A stretch of DNA of 64,000 nucleotides from positions 5,101,001 to 5,165,000 of the forward strand of contig NZ_OY762905.1 in assembly GCF_963666525.1 (NCBI RefSeq), written 5' to 3'. Positions 34,569-45,086 of the stretch are shown here, one piece after another; within the stretch, counting starts at the first letter, position 1, and the number at the start of each line of letters is the position of its first letter. The notes beneath the pieces were generated by a model, which had not been told where the DNA came from, made no database searches, and worked only from the letters and a program-made list of their open reading frames with translations. A program made the translations under genes and the position numbers. The stretch comes from an uncultured Cohaesibacter sp. (GTDB lineage: Bacteria > Pseudomonadota > Alphaproteobacteria > Rhizobiales > Cohaesibacteraceae).

Positions 34569-37463
34569 TCAGGCTTTCGAGTCGCGGCGCTCATTGAGCT
34601 CCTTCAAAAACAGCCCGGTATAGCTTTTCTCGCATTGCATGACATCTTCCGGCGTACCCTCAACGACAACCTGGCCACCGCCATCGCCACCTTCTGGTCC
34701 GAGATCGAGAATCCAGTCTGCTGTCTGTATCACTTCGAGGTTATGCTCGATGACAATGACCGTGTTGCCCTGATTGACCAACTCATGCAGCACTTCTAGC
34801 AGTTTGGCGACATCGTGGAAATGCAACCCAGTCGTAGGCTCATCCAATATATAGAGTGTCCGCCCAGTCGACCGCTTGGATAGCTCCTTGGCCAGCTTGA
34901 CACGCTGGGCTTCGCCGCCCGAAAGCGTCGTTGCCTGTTGGCCGACTTTGACATAGCCAAGCCCCACTCGCTGCAGGGTGACCATCTTGTCGCGCACGGA
35001 AGGCACCGCCGAGAAGAAGTCGGCAGCCTCGTCAACGGTCATGTCGAGCACGTCAGAGATAGACTTGCCCTTGAACTGCACCTCGAGCGTTTCGCGATTG
35101 TAGCGATGCCCCTTGCAAACATCGCATGTTACATAAACATCGGGCAGGAAGTGCATCTCGATCTTGATAACGCCATCCCCCTGACAGGCCTCACAGCGCC
35201 CACCCTTGACGTTGAAAGAGAAACGACCCGGAGCATAGCCGCGCGCCTTGGCTTCCGGCAACCCGGCGAACCAGTCGCGAATGGGCGTAAAGGCGCCGGT
35301 GTAGGTCGCCGGGTTGGAGCGAGGTGTCCGGCCAATCGGCGACTGATCGATATCGATGACCTTGTCGACATGCTCCAGTCCTTCGATCCGGTCATGCGGA
35401 GACGGCATCTCTCGGGCGCGGTTGAGCTTCATGGCAGCGCTCTTGTAGAGCGTATCAATGAGGAAGGTCGACTTGCCGCCACCGGATACACCCGTCACAC
35501 AGGTAAAGGTACCAAGCGGAATGGAGGCAGTCACATTCTTGAGGTTGTTGCCGCGCGCATTGACGACAGTGATCTGCTTTTTCTTCTTGCCCTTGCGGCG
35601 GGCATGATCGAGCGTGATTGCCTTGGTCCCAGACAGATATTGCCCGGTCAGTGATGCCGGGTCGGCCATGATGTCAGCCGGTGTCCCCTTTGAAACAATC
35701 CGCCCTCCGTGAATGCCTGCGCCCGGTCCGACGTCCACCACATAGTCGGCCTCCAGTATGGCGTCCTCGTCGTGCTCGACGACAACCACGGTGTTGCCCA
35801 GATCACGAAGATGCTTGAGCGTTTCCAGCAGACGGGCGTTGTCGCGCTGATGCAGGCCGATGGACGGTTCATCGAGCACATAAAGAACACCGGTCAGACC
35901 CGAACCGATCTGCGACGCCAGCCGGATACGCTGGCTTTCACCTCCGGACAGGGATCCCGAGCCGCGCGACAGGGTAAGATAGTCAAGCCCAACATCATTG
36001 AGGAATTTCAGGCGCTCGCGGATTTCCTTGAGAATCCGCTCGGCGATTTCCTTCTGCTTGTCAGTAAGCGTTGACGGCAGATCCTGCACCCAGTGGGCGG
36101 CAGCGCGGATGGAAAGGCTTGCCACCTGCGATATATGCTTGCCATCAAGCTTGACCGCCAGGGCTTCCGGCTTCAGGCGGTTGCCCTCACAGGCCGAACA
36201 GGCATGGGCGGACTGGTATTTGCCGATTTCCTCGCGCACCATACTGCTCTCGGTCTCTCGGAAGCGTCGCTCCAGATTGGGGATCACGCCCTCGAATGGT
36301 TTCGAGGTCTTGTATGAACGGGCACCGTCATCATAGACAAACATCAGCTTTTCGTTGCCCGTGCCATAAAGTATGACTTCCTGCGCCTTGAAGGGCAGCT
36401 CGATCCACGGCACCGTCAGCGAAAAGTCATAATGCTTGGCCAGCGCCTCAAGGGTCTGGCGATAGAACGGGGAGGAGGTCTTCGACCAGGGCGCAATCGC
36501 TCCGTCCTTGATGCTGCGCGAGGTGTCGGGGATAACCAGTTCCGGGCTGATCTGCAATTCGCTGCCAAGGCCATCGCAAACAGGGCAGGCGCCGAAGGGG
36601 TTGTTGAACGAAAACAGGCGCGGCTCGATTTCAGGAATGGTAAAACCGGAAACCGGGCAGGCGAATTTCTCCGAAAAGGTGATCTGCTTCAGTTCACCCT
36701 TGTCGTCCGTCTCATCAACCATTTCGATGATCGCCAGACCATCTGCCAGCTCAAGAGCCAGTTCGAGAGAGTCGGCGAGCCGCTTCTCGATCCCTTCCTT
36801 GACCACCATGCGGTGAACCACAACCTCGATGTTATGCTTGAACTTCTTGTCGAGCTGCGGCAACTCGCCGTCATTATACATCTGACCATCAATGCGGAAA
36901 CGGGTAAGGCCCCGTTTCACCAGATCGGCCAGCTCCTTGCGGAACTCGCCCTTGCGGCCGCGGACCATCGGCGCCAGCAACAGGAAGCGGGTCTTCTCGG
37001 GCAGCTCCATGACCCGATCCACCATCTGACTGACCGTCTGGCTTTCAATCGGCAGGCCAGTCGCGGGACTGTATGGAATGCCGACACGCGCAAACAGCAA
37101 TCGCAGATAATCATAGATCTCGGTCACGGTGCCCACCGTGGATCGAGGATTGCGCGAAGTGGTTTTCTGCTCGATGGAAATGGCAGGAGACAGGCCTTCG
37201 ATGGAATCCACATCAGGCTTCTGCATCATTTCCAGAAACTGGCGGGCATAGGCCGAGAGCGATTCCACATAGCGCCGCTGCCCCTCGGCATAAATGGTAT
37301 CGAACGCCAGCGAGCTCTTGCCCGAGCCGGAAAGGCCGGTCATGACGACCAGTTGATCGCGCGGAATATCCAGATCGACATTCTTCAGATTATGCTCACG
37401 CGCGCCGCGAATCGAAATCATCTTCTGGGAAGGCGCAAATGGCATTTTGGGGGTATCAGTCAT
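34569..37463 (-). CDS. uvrA: Excinuclease ABC subunit UvrA
   Basis: 964 aa tandem ABC ATPase for damage recognition in nucleotide excision repair. First Walker [15 protein letters not shown], second [14 protein letters not shown] (Gly for the usual Ser), signatures [15 protein letters not shown] and [15 protein letters not shown]. Zinc-binding cysteines occur in [17 protein letters not shown] and CEACQGDG ... [11 protein letters not shown] 37463 is preferred to a TTG at 37484. Divergent from ssb, a common arrangement in alphaproteobacteria. Confidence 0.97.
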   Translation of the reverse strand: MTDTPKMPFAPSQKMISIRGAREHNLKNVDLDIPRDQLVVMTGLSGSGKSSLAFDTIYAEGQRRYVESLSAYARQFLEMMQKPDVDSIEGLSPAISIEQKTTSRNPRSTVGTVTEIYDYLRLLFARVGIPYSPATGLPIESQTVSQMVDRVMELPEKTRFLLLAPMVRGRKGEFRKELADLVKRGLTRFRIDGQMYNDGELPQLDKKFKHNIEVVVHRMVVKEGIEKRLADSLELALELADGLAIIEMVDETDDKGELKQITFSEKFACPVSGFTIPEIEPRLFSFNNPFGACPVCDGLGSELQISPELVIPDTSRSIKDGAIAPWSKTSSPFYRQTLEALAKHYDFSLTVPWIELPFKAQEVILYGTGNEKLMFVYDDGARSYKTSKPFEGVIPNLERRFRETESSMVREEIGKYQSAHACSACEGNRLKPEALAVKLDGKHISQVASLSIRAAAHWVQDLPSTLTDKQKEIAERILKEIRERLKFLNDVGLDYLTLSRGSGSLSGGESQRIRLASQIGSGLTGVLYVLDEPSIGLHQRDNARLLETLKHLRDLGNTVVVVEHDEDAILEADYVVDVGPGAGIHGGRIVSKGTPADIMADPASLTGQYLSGTKAITLDHARRKGKKKKQITVVNARGNNLKNVTASIPLGTFTCVTGVSGGGKSTFLIDTLYKSAAMKLNRAREMPSPHDRIEGLEHVDKVIDIDQSPIGRTPRSNPATYTGAFTPIRDWFAGLPEAKARGYAPGRFSFNVKGGRCEACQGDGVIKIEMHFLPDVYVTCDVCKGHRYNRETLEVQFKGKSISDVLDMTVDEAADFFSAVPSVRDKMVTLQRVGLGYVKVGQQATTLSGGEAQRVKLAKELSKRSTGRTLYILDEPTTGLHFHDVAKLLEVLHELVNQGNTVIVIEHNLEVIQTADWILDLGPEGGDGGGQVVVEGTPEDVMQCEKSYTGLFLKELNERRDSKA

Positions 37464-37859
37464 GTCAAACAGTCTTTCTATCAACGCGGGCTGGCGTCAG
37501 AACCACTATACGAAAACGCTTTACGGGGAGGGCGGGCTACAAGATCACCCATCCTTGGTGTTTGTCCTGCAATTCTCACCCGATGCAATATCGGTTTATA
37601 AAAATCAAGGCAATGGCCAATTTTGACGGCTTCCGAACGCGAACACTTGAATCGCGGGGCCCCATATGTACATGATTTGTTCTATATTGTGAAGTGATTC
37701 ATTGCATCACCACCATGCATATGGCGCATATGGCGAGTGCAGGCCCAAAGTATGGGGATTGCGCCAAAGCCATATGGAAGTCGGGAACGAAGCCTAATAT
37801 GCTGGGCCAAATGCCTCGACGGACTGTCAGGACACAGCAAAGGAACAAAGGAAAAAGCA
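37464..37859. other. Divergent uvrA/ssb promoter region
   Basis: About 400 bases without a gene. I looked for the alphaproteobacterial LexA box (GTTC, 7 bases, GTTC) and did not find a clean copy. A tandem 9-mer GCATATGGC occurs twice without a gap at 37717-37734. The ssb ribosome site AAAGGA lies at the right end. Confidence 0.5.
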
Positions 37860-38405
37860 ATGGCCGGTAGCGTAAACAAAGTCATTCTGGTGGGCAACCT
37901 GGGTGCAGATCCAGAAATTCGCAGAACACAGGATGGCCGCCCGATCTGCAACCTGTCTATCGCCACGTCCGAAAGCTGGAAGGACAGGAACTCCGGCGAA
38001 AGACGGGAACGGACCGAATGGCACCGCGTGGTCATTTTCAACGAAGGCCTGTGCCGGGTTGCCGAGCAGTTCCTGCGCAAGGGCTCCAAGGTCTATCTTG
38101 AAGGACAGCTTCAGACCCGCAAGTGGCAGGACCAGAATGGTCAGGATCGCTATTCCACGGAAGTTGTGCTTCAGGGCTTTAACGGCAACCTCACGATGCT
38201 CGACAACCGCGGTGAAGGTGGTGGCGGCTTTGGCGGCGGACAGTCCGGTGGTGATTTCGGCGGACCTGGCAGCTCAGGTGGCGGCTTCAGCGGCGGTGGC
38301 AACTATGGCGGCGGCAACCCCGGCGGCTTCGGCGGTGGACAGTCTGGCGGCGGCCAGCCATCTGGTGGCTATCGTGACGAGATGGACGACGACATTCCGT
38401 TTTGA
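37860..38405 (+). CDS. ssb: Single-stranded DNA-binding protein
   Basis: 181 aa. N-terminal OB fold ([53 protein letters not shown]), then a glycine-rich linker of about 60 residues and the acidic tip DDDIPF that recruits repair and replication partners. AGGA lies 7 bases before ATG 37860; the frame is open to 37737 without a start signal. Confidence 0.97.
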   Translation: MAGSVNKVILVGNLGADPEIRRTQDGRPICNLSIATSESWKDRNSGERRERTEWHRVVIFNEGLCRVAEQFLRKGSKVYLEGQLQTRKWQDQNGQDRYSTEVVLQGFNGNLTMLDNRGEGGGGFGGGQSGGDFGGPGSSGGGFSGGGNYGGGNPGGFGGGQSGGGQPSGGYRDEMDDDIPF

Positions 38406-38423
38406 TCCTTCGGATCAGACAAC

Positions 38424-38453
38424 AAAACCCGGCCTTCGAGCCGGGTTTTTCTT
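38424..38453 (+). terminator. Terminator after ssb
   Basis: Ten-base stem AAAACCCGGC / GCCGGGTTTT with a 6-base loop and T-rich tail. Confidence 0.9.
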
Positions 38454-38504
38454 TGCCAGGATTCATCTCCGCGACGGGCCATGCCGAGCGGGTGCAACAA
38501 CAGC

Positions 38505-39119
38505 TCACTTGCTGCCGTTGTCAACGCCATAATCGAGATAGTTGCGCGCAGCTTCAAAGTCGACCCCAAAGGCGCTTATGCAAAGATCGTCGTATTTTGA
38601 CCCCGGATAGACGGAAATAATTTCAATGCGCATGTCGCTGAATTCCTGCCAGCCATCCAGAAGTGGCACAATCTGCTCTCCCGGCCGGTCTTCAAGCCTG
38701 TATGACATCTCAAGGCCGGAATTGGTGCTGATGTGAATGTCTCTGGCGCGAGCATTCTCCGAAAAGGACTTTCGGCTCTTCTGGTAGCCGTTCCAGATAT
38801 GGATCTCCCGTGCCGTAGCATTCGGTAGCGGGATGTATTCAAACCATTCGCCAGCCCCGTCACCCGGAGCACCTTCACACCAGGCGTTGGCCAGATTGTC
38901 ACCCCAGCCATCCAGATTGCCCGGCGCATAAGTCCCCACACGAGAGGGGGGCAACACCGAGCTGGCGCAATAGGTGAAACTGTCAACCAGTTCCGTCTGG
39001 ATATTGACCGTATCGCAGCCACTGGCCTCGGCCGGCGACCCTGCGGTTATCACAAGGCCAGCCAACACCACTGCGCTGAACAGAAGCCCGGATCGTTGAT
39101 CAGAATGCACATTTGTCAT
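38505..39119 (-). CDS. Secreted protein with NADase-type glycan-binding (discoidin-like) domain
   Basis: 204 aa from ATG 39119 with a signal peptide ending near SPAEA. The mature protein is one discoidin-like domain: ASSVLPPS, NLDGWGDNLANAWCEGAPG, GEWFEYIP, IHIWNGYQKSRKSFSENAR and SVYPGSKYDDLCISAFGV. This pattern is that of the glycan-binding module attached to bacterial NADase toxins. Here it stands alone without a catalytic domain. Four cysteines could form two disulfides in the periplasm or outside the cell. Function unknown; glycan binding is inferred. Confidence 0.72.
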   Translation of the reverse strand: MTNVHSDQRSGLLFSAVVLAGLVITAGSPAEASGCDTVNIQTELVDSFTYCASSVLPPSRVGTYAPGNLDGWGDNLANAWCEGAPGDGAGEWFEYIPLPNATAREIHIWNGYQKSRKSFSENARARDIHISTNSGLEMSYRLEDRPGEQIVPLLDGWQEFSDMRIEIISVYPGSKYDDLCISAFGVDFEAARNYLDYGVDNGSK

Positions 39120-39342
39120 GATGTCGGCCCTTGTTTTCAAAACCCTTAGGAAAAGACCACGCCCGCCGGGCAAGGCCAAATGTATCACGCTTCTCACCGC
39201 CAGCAACAATACCACGATTGCCGCAATGACGGCGTCAACTTCAGCATTATGGCCGTTGAGGCGCAGTGTCGCAGCGATGGTACCTGCGGAGCAGGATAGA
39301 GGCCATGGTGCTTTACCGCGCCTGTCCCGCCTGACATATTCG

Positions 39343-40290
39343 TCAGACAGCACCCTCCAGTTGATCGGCGACCGCCTTGTGATCCTGATAGGACTGGGCC
39401 TCAATATAGATCCGATGCACCTGAGGCACCCGTTCCCGAATATGCCGCTCCAGATCGGCAATCACCTGTTCCAGTTGTCCCACGACCATGTCATTGCGGA
39501 AATCGAGACTGATCGCGAGCAGGATTTCATTCGGTCCACGATGCATAGTCCGTAGTTCGTTGACCATCGTCACTGCCGGGTGAGAGCTGATGATGGCAGC
39601 AATTTCCGCTTCGCTTTCGGAGGACGCCGCCTCGCCAATCAGCAGGCTCTTGGTTTCGAAAGCAAGCAGGATAGCCGTCAGGCCGAGGATCAGGCCAATG
39701 ACGATCGAGGCAGCCCCATCCATCCATGGCAGTTCGAGAAAATGCGACAGCGCGATGCCAACAGCCGCAACGATCAGTCCAAGCATCGCCGCGCTGTCTT
39801 CGAACAACACGGTGAAGACGGTCGGATCCTTGGAATCGGCGACCGCTTGCAGATAGCTCCGCGTGCCCTTCGTCGCGCGAAATTCCCTCAGAGCGACAAA
39901 CCAGGCCCAACCCTCGAAACAGAAGGCAAAACCGAGCACCACGAAGTTGATGGTCGGATTCCCGATCGGCTCGGGATGCATGACCTTTTCGATTCCCTCG
40001 TAAAGGGACAGGCCAGACCCGACGGCAAAGATCAGCAGCGCGACAACGAAAGCCCAGAAATATAGCTCCGCGCCATAACCGAAGGGATGCTTGCTATCGG
40101 CTGGTCGACCCGCCCGTCTTATACCATAGAGTAACAACCCCTGATTACCTGTATCAACAAGGCTATGAATGCCTTCTGACAACATGGCGGAGGATCCCGT
40201 GATCGATGCCGCAATAAATTTTGTTATTGAAATCAATGTGTTGCCAGCCAAAGCTGCATAAATGACCTTCTTTGAACCGTGAGATGCCAC
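39343..40290 (-). CDS. Cation diffusion facilitator family transporter
   Basis: 315 aa, about six membrane helices and a C-terminal cytoplasmic domain. SEGIHSLVDTGNQ in helix 2 and FEDSAAMLGLIVAAVGI in helix 5 contain the paired His/Asp metal ligands of CDF proteins. GTG 40290 is the start, with GGGAG 7 bases upstream. It would export a divalent cation such as zinc, iron or manganese by proton antiport; specificity cannot be read here. Confidence 0.92.
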   Translation of the reverse strand: MASHGSKKVIYAALAGNTLISITKFIAASITGSSAMLSEGIHSLVDTGNQGLLLYGIRRAGRPADSKHPFGYGAELYFWAFVVALLIFAVGSGLSLYEGIEKVMHPEPIGNPTINFVVLGFAFCFEGWAWFVALREFRATKGTRSYLQAVADSKDPTVFTVLFEDSAAMLGLIVAAVGIALSHFLELPWMDGAASIVIGLILGLTAILLAFETKSLLIGEAASSESEAEIAAIISSHPAVTMVNELRTMHRGPNEILLAISLDFRNDMVVGQLEQVIADLERHIRERVPQVHRIYIEAQSYQDHKAVADQLEGAV

Positions 40291-40460
40291 GTCATTTCTC
40301 CCGCAATATCTTCCGCATGCAAATTGTCGCTAATTCTTCTAACGGATAGACCTCCGTATGAAAATAGACAAAAACTGGTGATGGCCCTTTGACAATGTGA
40401 ACATTTTCTTATATTCGTAACTACTAATATATGAATTTCGACAGCAGGAGAGAATTTTCC

Positions 40461-41474
40461 ATGCGCAAGGCACTCCCAAAAAGAGGCACATTTCTTTCAG
40501 CCTGTTTGTTCGCCCTGACCGTTGCGGCTTCTGCCACCAACGCCAACAGCTTTACGGTCAAGCAGACAACCATTCTTGATAAAAAGGCGGTCTATGCCAC
40601 CGTCCAGAGCACGGATTCCCTCTCGGCCCGTGTCCGCACCTCCGGCACAGTGACAGAGCTCAACGTCACAGAGGGCAGCTATGTGAAGGCGGGAGAAACC
40701 ATTGCCATGGTTCGTGACCCCAAACTCAGCCTGCAAATCGAGGCACTCGACGCCCAGATCAATGCCGCGGAACGGCAAGTCGCCAACCTGAAGACCGAAA
40801 AGGAACGCGCCCAGCAGCTGTTTGATCGCGGGTCCACGACCAAGGCAAAGCTCGACACGGCCAACACCCAGTATGATGTCGCCGAGAGCAATCTCGAAGC
40901 AGCCAAGGCCCAGAAAGCCGTCGTAGTTCGGCAGATGGAGGAGGGGGCGGTTCTTGCTCCTCAGGCTGGCCGGGTGCTTGAAGTGCCAATCACGGTTGGT
41001 GCTGTTGTCATGTCCGGCGAATCCGTCGCCACCATCGCAAAAGACAATTACATCTTGCGCCTGTCACTGCCGGAACGCCATGCCCAGTTCCTCAAGAAGG
41101 GTGATCCCATCGAGCTGGCCGACCGCGGACTCGAATGCAACGGGTCGTGCAACCATACCGGTGAAATCGTCAAGGTCTATCCAGAAATCTCCGATGGCCG
41201 CGTCCTGGCCGACGCCACCGTCGAAGGGCTTGGCGACTATTTCGTTGGCGAGCGCATTCAGGTTCGGGTCGGCGCAGGCAGCCGTGAAGCCTTTCTGGTG
41301 CCAACAGACCTCGTTTTCACCCGCTCGGGCATCGATTTTGTCCGCATCAAGGGCACGGACGGAAAGCCGACTGAAGTCGCTGTCCAGATCGGCCTGCCGT
41401 ACAAGGAAGATGGCAAGGACATGACTGAGATCCTGACCGGCCTTTCCGCTGGCGACGAACTCATTAAGCCATAA
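40461..41474 (+). CDS. RND efflux system periplasmic adaptor subunit (HlyD/MFP family)
   Basis: 337 aa from ATG 40461 (AGGAG 10 bases upstream); a signal peptide ends near ATNANS. Lipoyl half-motifs SGTVTELNVTEGSYVKAGETIA and VLAPQAGRVLEVPITVGAVV (core GRVLEVPI) flank a coiled-coil hairpin (LDAQINAAERQVANLK region). Beta-barrel domain has an unusual CNGSCNH cysteine pair near residue 220. Bridges the inner-membrane pump encoded 18 bases downstream to an outer-membrane channel. Confidence 0.9.
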   Translation: MRKALPKRGTFLSACLFALTVAASATNANSFTVKQTTILDKKAVYATVQSTDSLSARVRTSGTVTELNVTEGSYVKAGETIAMVRDPKLSLQIEALDAQINAAERQVANLKTEKERAQQLFDRGSTTKAKLDTANTQYDVAESNLEAAKAQKAVVVRQMEEGAVLAPQAGRVLEVPITVGAVVMSGESVATIAKDNYILRLSLPERHAQFLKKGDPIELADRGLECNGSCNHTGEIVKVYPEISDGRVLADATVEGLGDYFVGERIQVRVGAGSREAFLVPTDLVFTRSGIDFVRIKGTDGKPTEVAVQIGLPYKEDGKDMTEILTGLSAGDELIKP

Positions 41475-41492
41475 CGGGACGGAAGTCACATA

Positions 41493-44400
41493 ATGGAGAA
41501 GAAAGCCCATCATCTTGGCATTTCGGGGAACCTGGCCAAGAATTTCATAACGTCACCGTTGACGCCCCTGATGCTGATCACGGCCTTCGCGCTCGGCCTC
41601 ATCGCCCTGATGATGCTGCCGCGCGAAGAAGAGCCGCAAATCTCCGTGCCGATGGTTGACATTCAGGTGTCTGCGGATGGCCTGAAGGCCGAAGACGCCG
41701 TAAAGCTGATCACCGAGCCGCTCGAAACCATCATCAAGAGCATCGATGGCATCGACCATGTCTATTCCAACACCTATGACGACAAGGTTGTTGTCACGGC
41801 CCGCTTCCTTGTGGGAACGGACTCCGACGCCGCCATCCTGCGGGTGCATGACAAGGTTCGCGCCAACCTCGACCAGATCCCGGTCGGCATTTCAGAACCG
41901 CTGATTGTCGGGCGCGGCATCGATGATGTTGCCATCACCGTGCTTACCCTGTCACCAGACCCGTCGGTTGCCGACAAGTGGAACGATACGGCACTCTATG
42001 ACATCGCAGACGAGTTGCGCGTTGAACTCGCCAAGCTTGACAATATCGGCCTGACCTATATCGTCGGCGGCCAGACCAACCAGATCCGCGTCGAACCGGA
42101 CCCGGAAAAGCTGGCGCTCTATGGTGTCACACTGCAACAGCTGGTCGGCAAGGTTCAGGCAGCCAACAAATCCTTCATGGTCGGGTCTCTGAGAGAAGCA
42201 GGCAAGACTCTGCCGGTTGCTGTTGGCCAGACCCTCAATGGCGTGCCGGACATCGGCCTGTTGCTGCTGACCACGCTCGATGGCCGCCCGGTCTATGTCA
42301 AGGATGTCGCAACCATAGTTGTCGGCGGCAGCCAGGATGATCATCGCGTCTGGAACCTGACGCCAAAGGACGGGGGCGGCTTCAATCGCCTGCCTGCGGT
42401 CGAACTGGCCATTGCCAAGCGCAAGGGCTCCAACGCCGTGGTCATTGCCCATTCCATTCTGGATCGGGTTGAACAGCTCAGGGGCGAAATCATCCCTGAG
42501 GGCATTCATGTCGACGTGACCCGTGACTATGGCGAAACCGCAAACGAGAAGGCAAACGAACTGCTCTACCACCTCGGACTGGCGACCATTTCCATCGTCA
42601 TCCTGGTTGGGCTGGCCATTGGCATCCGCGAAGGTCTTGTTGTTCTGATCGTCATTCCAACGACCATTCTGTTGACGCTGGCAGCCGCCTATCTGATGGG
42701 CTACACCATCAACCGCGTCTCGTTGTTCGCGCTGATCTTCGCCATCGGCATTCTGGTGGATGATGCCATCGTGATGATCGAGAACATCTCGCGACACTGG
42801 TCGATGAAGGACGGACGATCCAAGCTCGAAGCTGCAATCGAAGGCGTGGCGGAAGTCGGCAACCCGACCGTTATCGCAACGCTGACCGTTGTGGCGGCAC
42901 TGCTGCCAATGATGTTTGTCTCCGGCATGATGGGGCCCTATATGAGCCCGATCCCGGCGGTTGCCTCGGCGGCCATGGTGCTGTCCTTCTTCGTTGCAGT
43001 GATGCTGACCCCGTGGCTGATGAACCTCATCGGCAAACAGGGCCACAGCGAAGCTGCAGACGGAGGCGTACTCGGCCGCATCTACCGGGCTATTGCAAAA
43101 CCGGTACTCAACGGCCGCAGCCACGCCTGGGCGTTCCTGCTCATCGTCGGTATCGCAACCATCGGCTCGACCATGCTCATCTACACCAAGCATGTCACCG
43201 TGAAGCTGCTGCCGTTTGACAACAAGTCAGAAATGCAGGTGATTGCCGATCTGCCGGAAGGCTCTTCAATGGAAGACACCGACCGGTTGCTGCTCGCCGC
43301 CGCGCATAAGCTGGAAGGAATCGAGGAAATCACCTCCATCCAGTCCCATGCCGGAACGGCCGCGCCTTTCGGCTTCAACGGTCTTGTCCGGCACTATTTC
43401 TTCCGTTCCAGCCCGGAAATGGGGGATCTTCAGATCAACCTGACGCCCAAGGGTGAACGCAGCCGCACGAGCCATGAAATCGCCCTGCAGGTCCGTGACC
43501 TGATCAAGGGTCTTCCGGCTCCGGAAGGTACCGTGCTCAAGGTGGTCGAAGTTCCGCCCGGACCGCCGGTTCTCTCCACGCTTCTGGCCGAAATCTATGG
43601 CCCGGATCCGGAGACCCGCCGCGCCGTAGCAACCGAAGTGCGCAAGCTGTTTGAAGAGGTGCCGTTCATCGTCGACGTAGACGACAGTTTCGGTACTCCG
43701 ACGACCCGTGCGCGCCTCCGCATCGATCAGGACAATCTGGAATATCACAATGTCGATCAGGGCGATGTCTACAATACCATCTCCTATTATCTGAATGGTC
43801 AGGTGGTCGGCTATTCCCACAAGGGGGGCGGACGCCGCCCGGTCGAGATTGCCGTAAAGCCGGACAAATCGGACCTGACGGTCTCCGAACGTCTGCTGAC
43901 GATCCCCGTTCCGCAAAACTCCATTCCGGACGAGCGCGGCGTGGTGGAACTGGGTGACGTGATCCGCATTGATCGCGAGAAGGCCAGCTTCCCGATCTAC
44001 CGCCACAACGGACGGGCCAACGAGATGGTTCAGGCCGATCTGGCCGGCGATTTTGAAGCCCCGATCTACGGTATGCTGGCCGTACAGGAGAAGATCGACG
44101 CGCATGACTGGGGCAACCTGCCCAAGCCGAAAATCCTGCTCAACGGCCAGCCCAAGGACGATTCCGAGGTGGCTCTGCTGTGGGATGGCGAATGGGAAGT
44201 CACCTGGGTCACCTTCCGTGACATGGGCGCTGCCTTTGGCGTGGCAATTCTGGCCATCTACGCTCTCGTGGTTGCCCAGTTCCACTCCTTCCGGGTGCCG
44301 CTCGTGGTCCTGACGCCGATCCCGCTGACGCTGATCGGCATCATGATCGGTCACTGGATCTTCCATGCGCCATTCTCGGCCACCTCGATGATCGGCTTCA

Positions 44401-44699
44401 TTGCGCTCGCCGGTATCATCGTAAGAAACTCGATCCTGCTGGTCGATTTCGTTGGTCATGAAAAGGGCTCTGGAAGACCGCTCAAGGAAGTGCTCCTGGA
44501 GGCAGGGTCCATCCGCTTCAAACCGATCATGCTCACGGCGCTTGCCGCCATGATCGGCGCAGTGGTCATCCTCGCCGACCCGATCTTTCAGGGTCTGGCC
44601 ATCTCGCTGCTGTTCGGTCTGGCCTCGTCAACCTTGCTGACAGTGCTCGTCATCCCGGCCATCTATGTGGCCCTCAAGGGAACCGACAAGCCGGTCTAA
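41493..44699 (+). CDS. RND efflux transporter permease subunit
   Basis: 1068 aa, twelve membrane helices and two large periplasmic loops. Helix 4 has the proton-relay GILVDDAIVMIENISRHW. N-terminal FITSPLTPLMLITAFALGL and late TSMIGFIALAGIIVRNSILLVDF (part of helix 10-11) fit the AcrB/HAE superfamily. GGAAG lies 7 bases before ATG. No outer-membrane factor is encoded nearby, so TolC (19.6 kb) may complete the complex. Substrate not predictable. Confidence 0.93.
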   Translation: MEKKAHHLGISGNLAKNFITSPLTPLMLITAFALGLIALMMLPREEEPQISVPMVDIQVSADGLKAEDAVKLITEPLETIIKSIDGIDHVYSNTYDDKVVVTARFLVGTDSDAAILRVHDKVRANLDQIPVGISEPLIVGRGIDDVAITVLTLSPDPSVADKWNDTALYDIADELRVELAKLDNIGLTYIVGGQTNQIRVEPDPEKLALYGVTLQQLVGKVQAANKSFMVGSLREAGKTLPVAVGQTLNGVPDIGLLLLTTLDGRPVYVKDVATIVVGGSQDDHRVWNLTPKDGGGFNRLPAVELAIAKRKGSNAVVIAHSILDRVEQLRGEIIPEGIHVDVTRDYGETANEKANELLYHLGLATISIVILVGLAIGIREGLVVLIVIPTTILLTLAAAYLMGYTINRVSLFALIFAIGILVDDAIVMIENISRHWSMKDGRSKLEAAIEGVAEVGNPTVIATLTVVAALLPMMFVSGMMGPYMSPIPAVASAAMVLSFFVAVMLTPWLMNLIGKQGHSEAADGGVLGRIYRAIAKPVLNGRSHAWAFLLIVGIATIGSTMLIYTKHVTVKLLPFDNKSEMQVIADLPEGSSMEDTDRLLLAAAHKLEGIEEITSIQSHAGTAAPFGFNGLVRHYFFRSSPEMGDLQINLTPKGERSRTSHEIALQVRDLIKGLPAPEGTVLKVVEVPPGPPVLSTLLAEIYGPDPETRRAVATEVRKLFEEVPFIVDVDDSFGTPTTRARLRIDQDNLEYHNVDQGDVYNTISYYLNGQVVGYSHKGGGRRPVEIAVKPDKSDLTVSERLLTIPVPQNSIPDERGVVELGDVIRIDREKASFPIYRHNGRANEMVQADLAGDFEAPIYGMLAVQEKIDAHDWGNLPKPKILLNGQPKDDSEVALLWDGEWEVTWVTFRDMGAAFGVAILAIYALVVAQFHSFRVPLVVLTPIPLTLIGIMIGHWIFHAPFSATSMIGFIALAGIIVRNSILLVDFVGHEKGSGRPLKEVLLEAGSIRFKPIMLTALAAMIGAVVILADPIFQGLAISLLFGLASSTLLTVLVIPAIYVALKGTDKPV

Positions 44700-44727
44700 A
44701 AGACCGTGCCAGTGCCCACCAACAAAC

Positions 44728-44757
44728 AAAAGCCCGGCACCTCGTGTCGGGCTTTTT
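44728..44757 (+). terminator. Terminator after the RND pump operon
   Basis: Eleven-base stem AAGCCCGGCAC / GTGTCGGGCTT (one G-U) with a 3-base loop and T-run. Confidence 0.9.
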
Positions 44758-44759
44758 AT

Positions 44760-45086
44760 ATGCAATATAGGAATCTGCAGATTTAGGCTGACACGCTGGT
44801 GTCTGCTTTGCGGACCTTCGAGACATTTGCTGCAGTGCCGCGATTTCAAGAGTAACGGAAGTATCTCTGGCGAACTGTCAAAAAGCTGACATTGAAAATA
44901 TCGAGGGGCGCTCTCCGGCGGTTCCAACCTGCTCAGCAAATGGCACGGGTTACTACCCAGAGCTAGAAATACAAGACAACCATGATTTTAGACGCTCTCT
45001 CTTTTCCTTGCTTATTGTTTAGCTTAAACTACTGAATGGTTGTACTTATTGATTGCATATTGTTTTAGTGCAGGTCAGGATGAAAA
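44760..45086. other. Left junction of the McrBC island
   Basis: No gene. Composition drops to clearly AT-richer than the RND genes. An exact inverted repeat GTTTA-GCT-TAAAC lies at 45017-45029, 57 bases before mcrB, and could be an operator. No integrase, tRNA or obvious attachment repeat seen at this edge. Confidence 0.45.

Noticed and set aside
37464-37859. LexA (SOS) box between uvrA and ssb
   Set aside because: Expected by gene content, but no GTTC-N7-GTTC was found; GAAC-GC-GAAC near 37637 has the wrong spacing.
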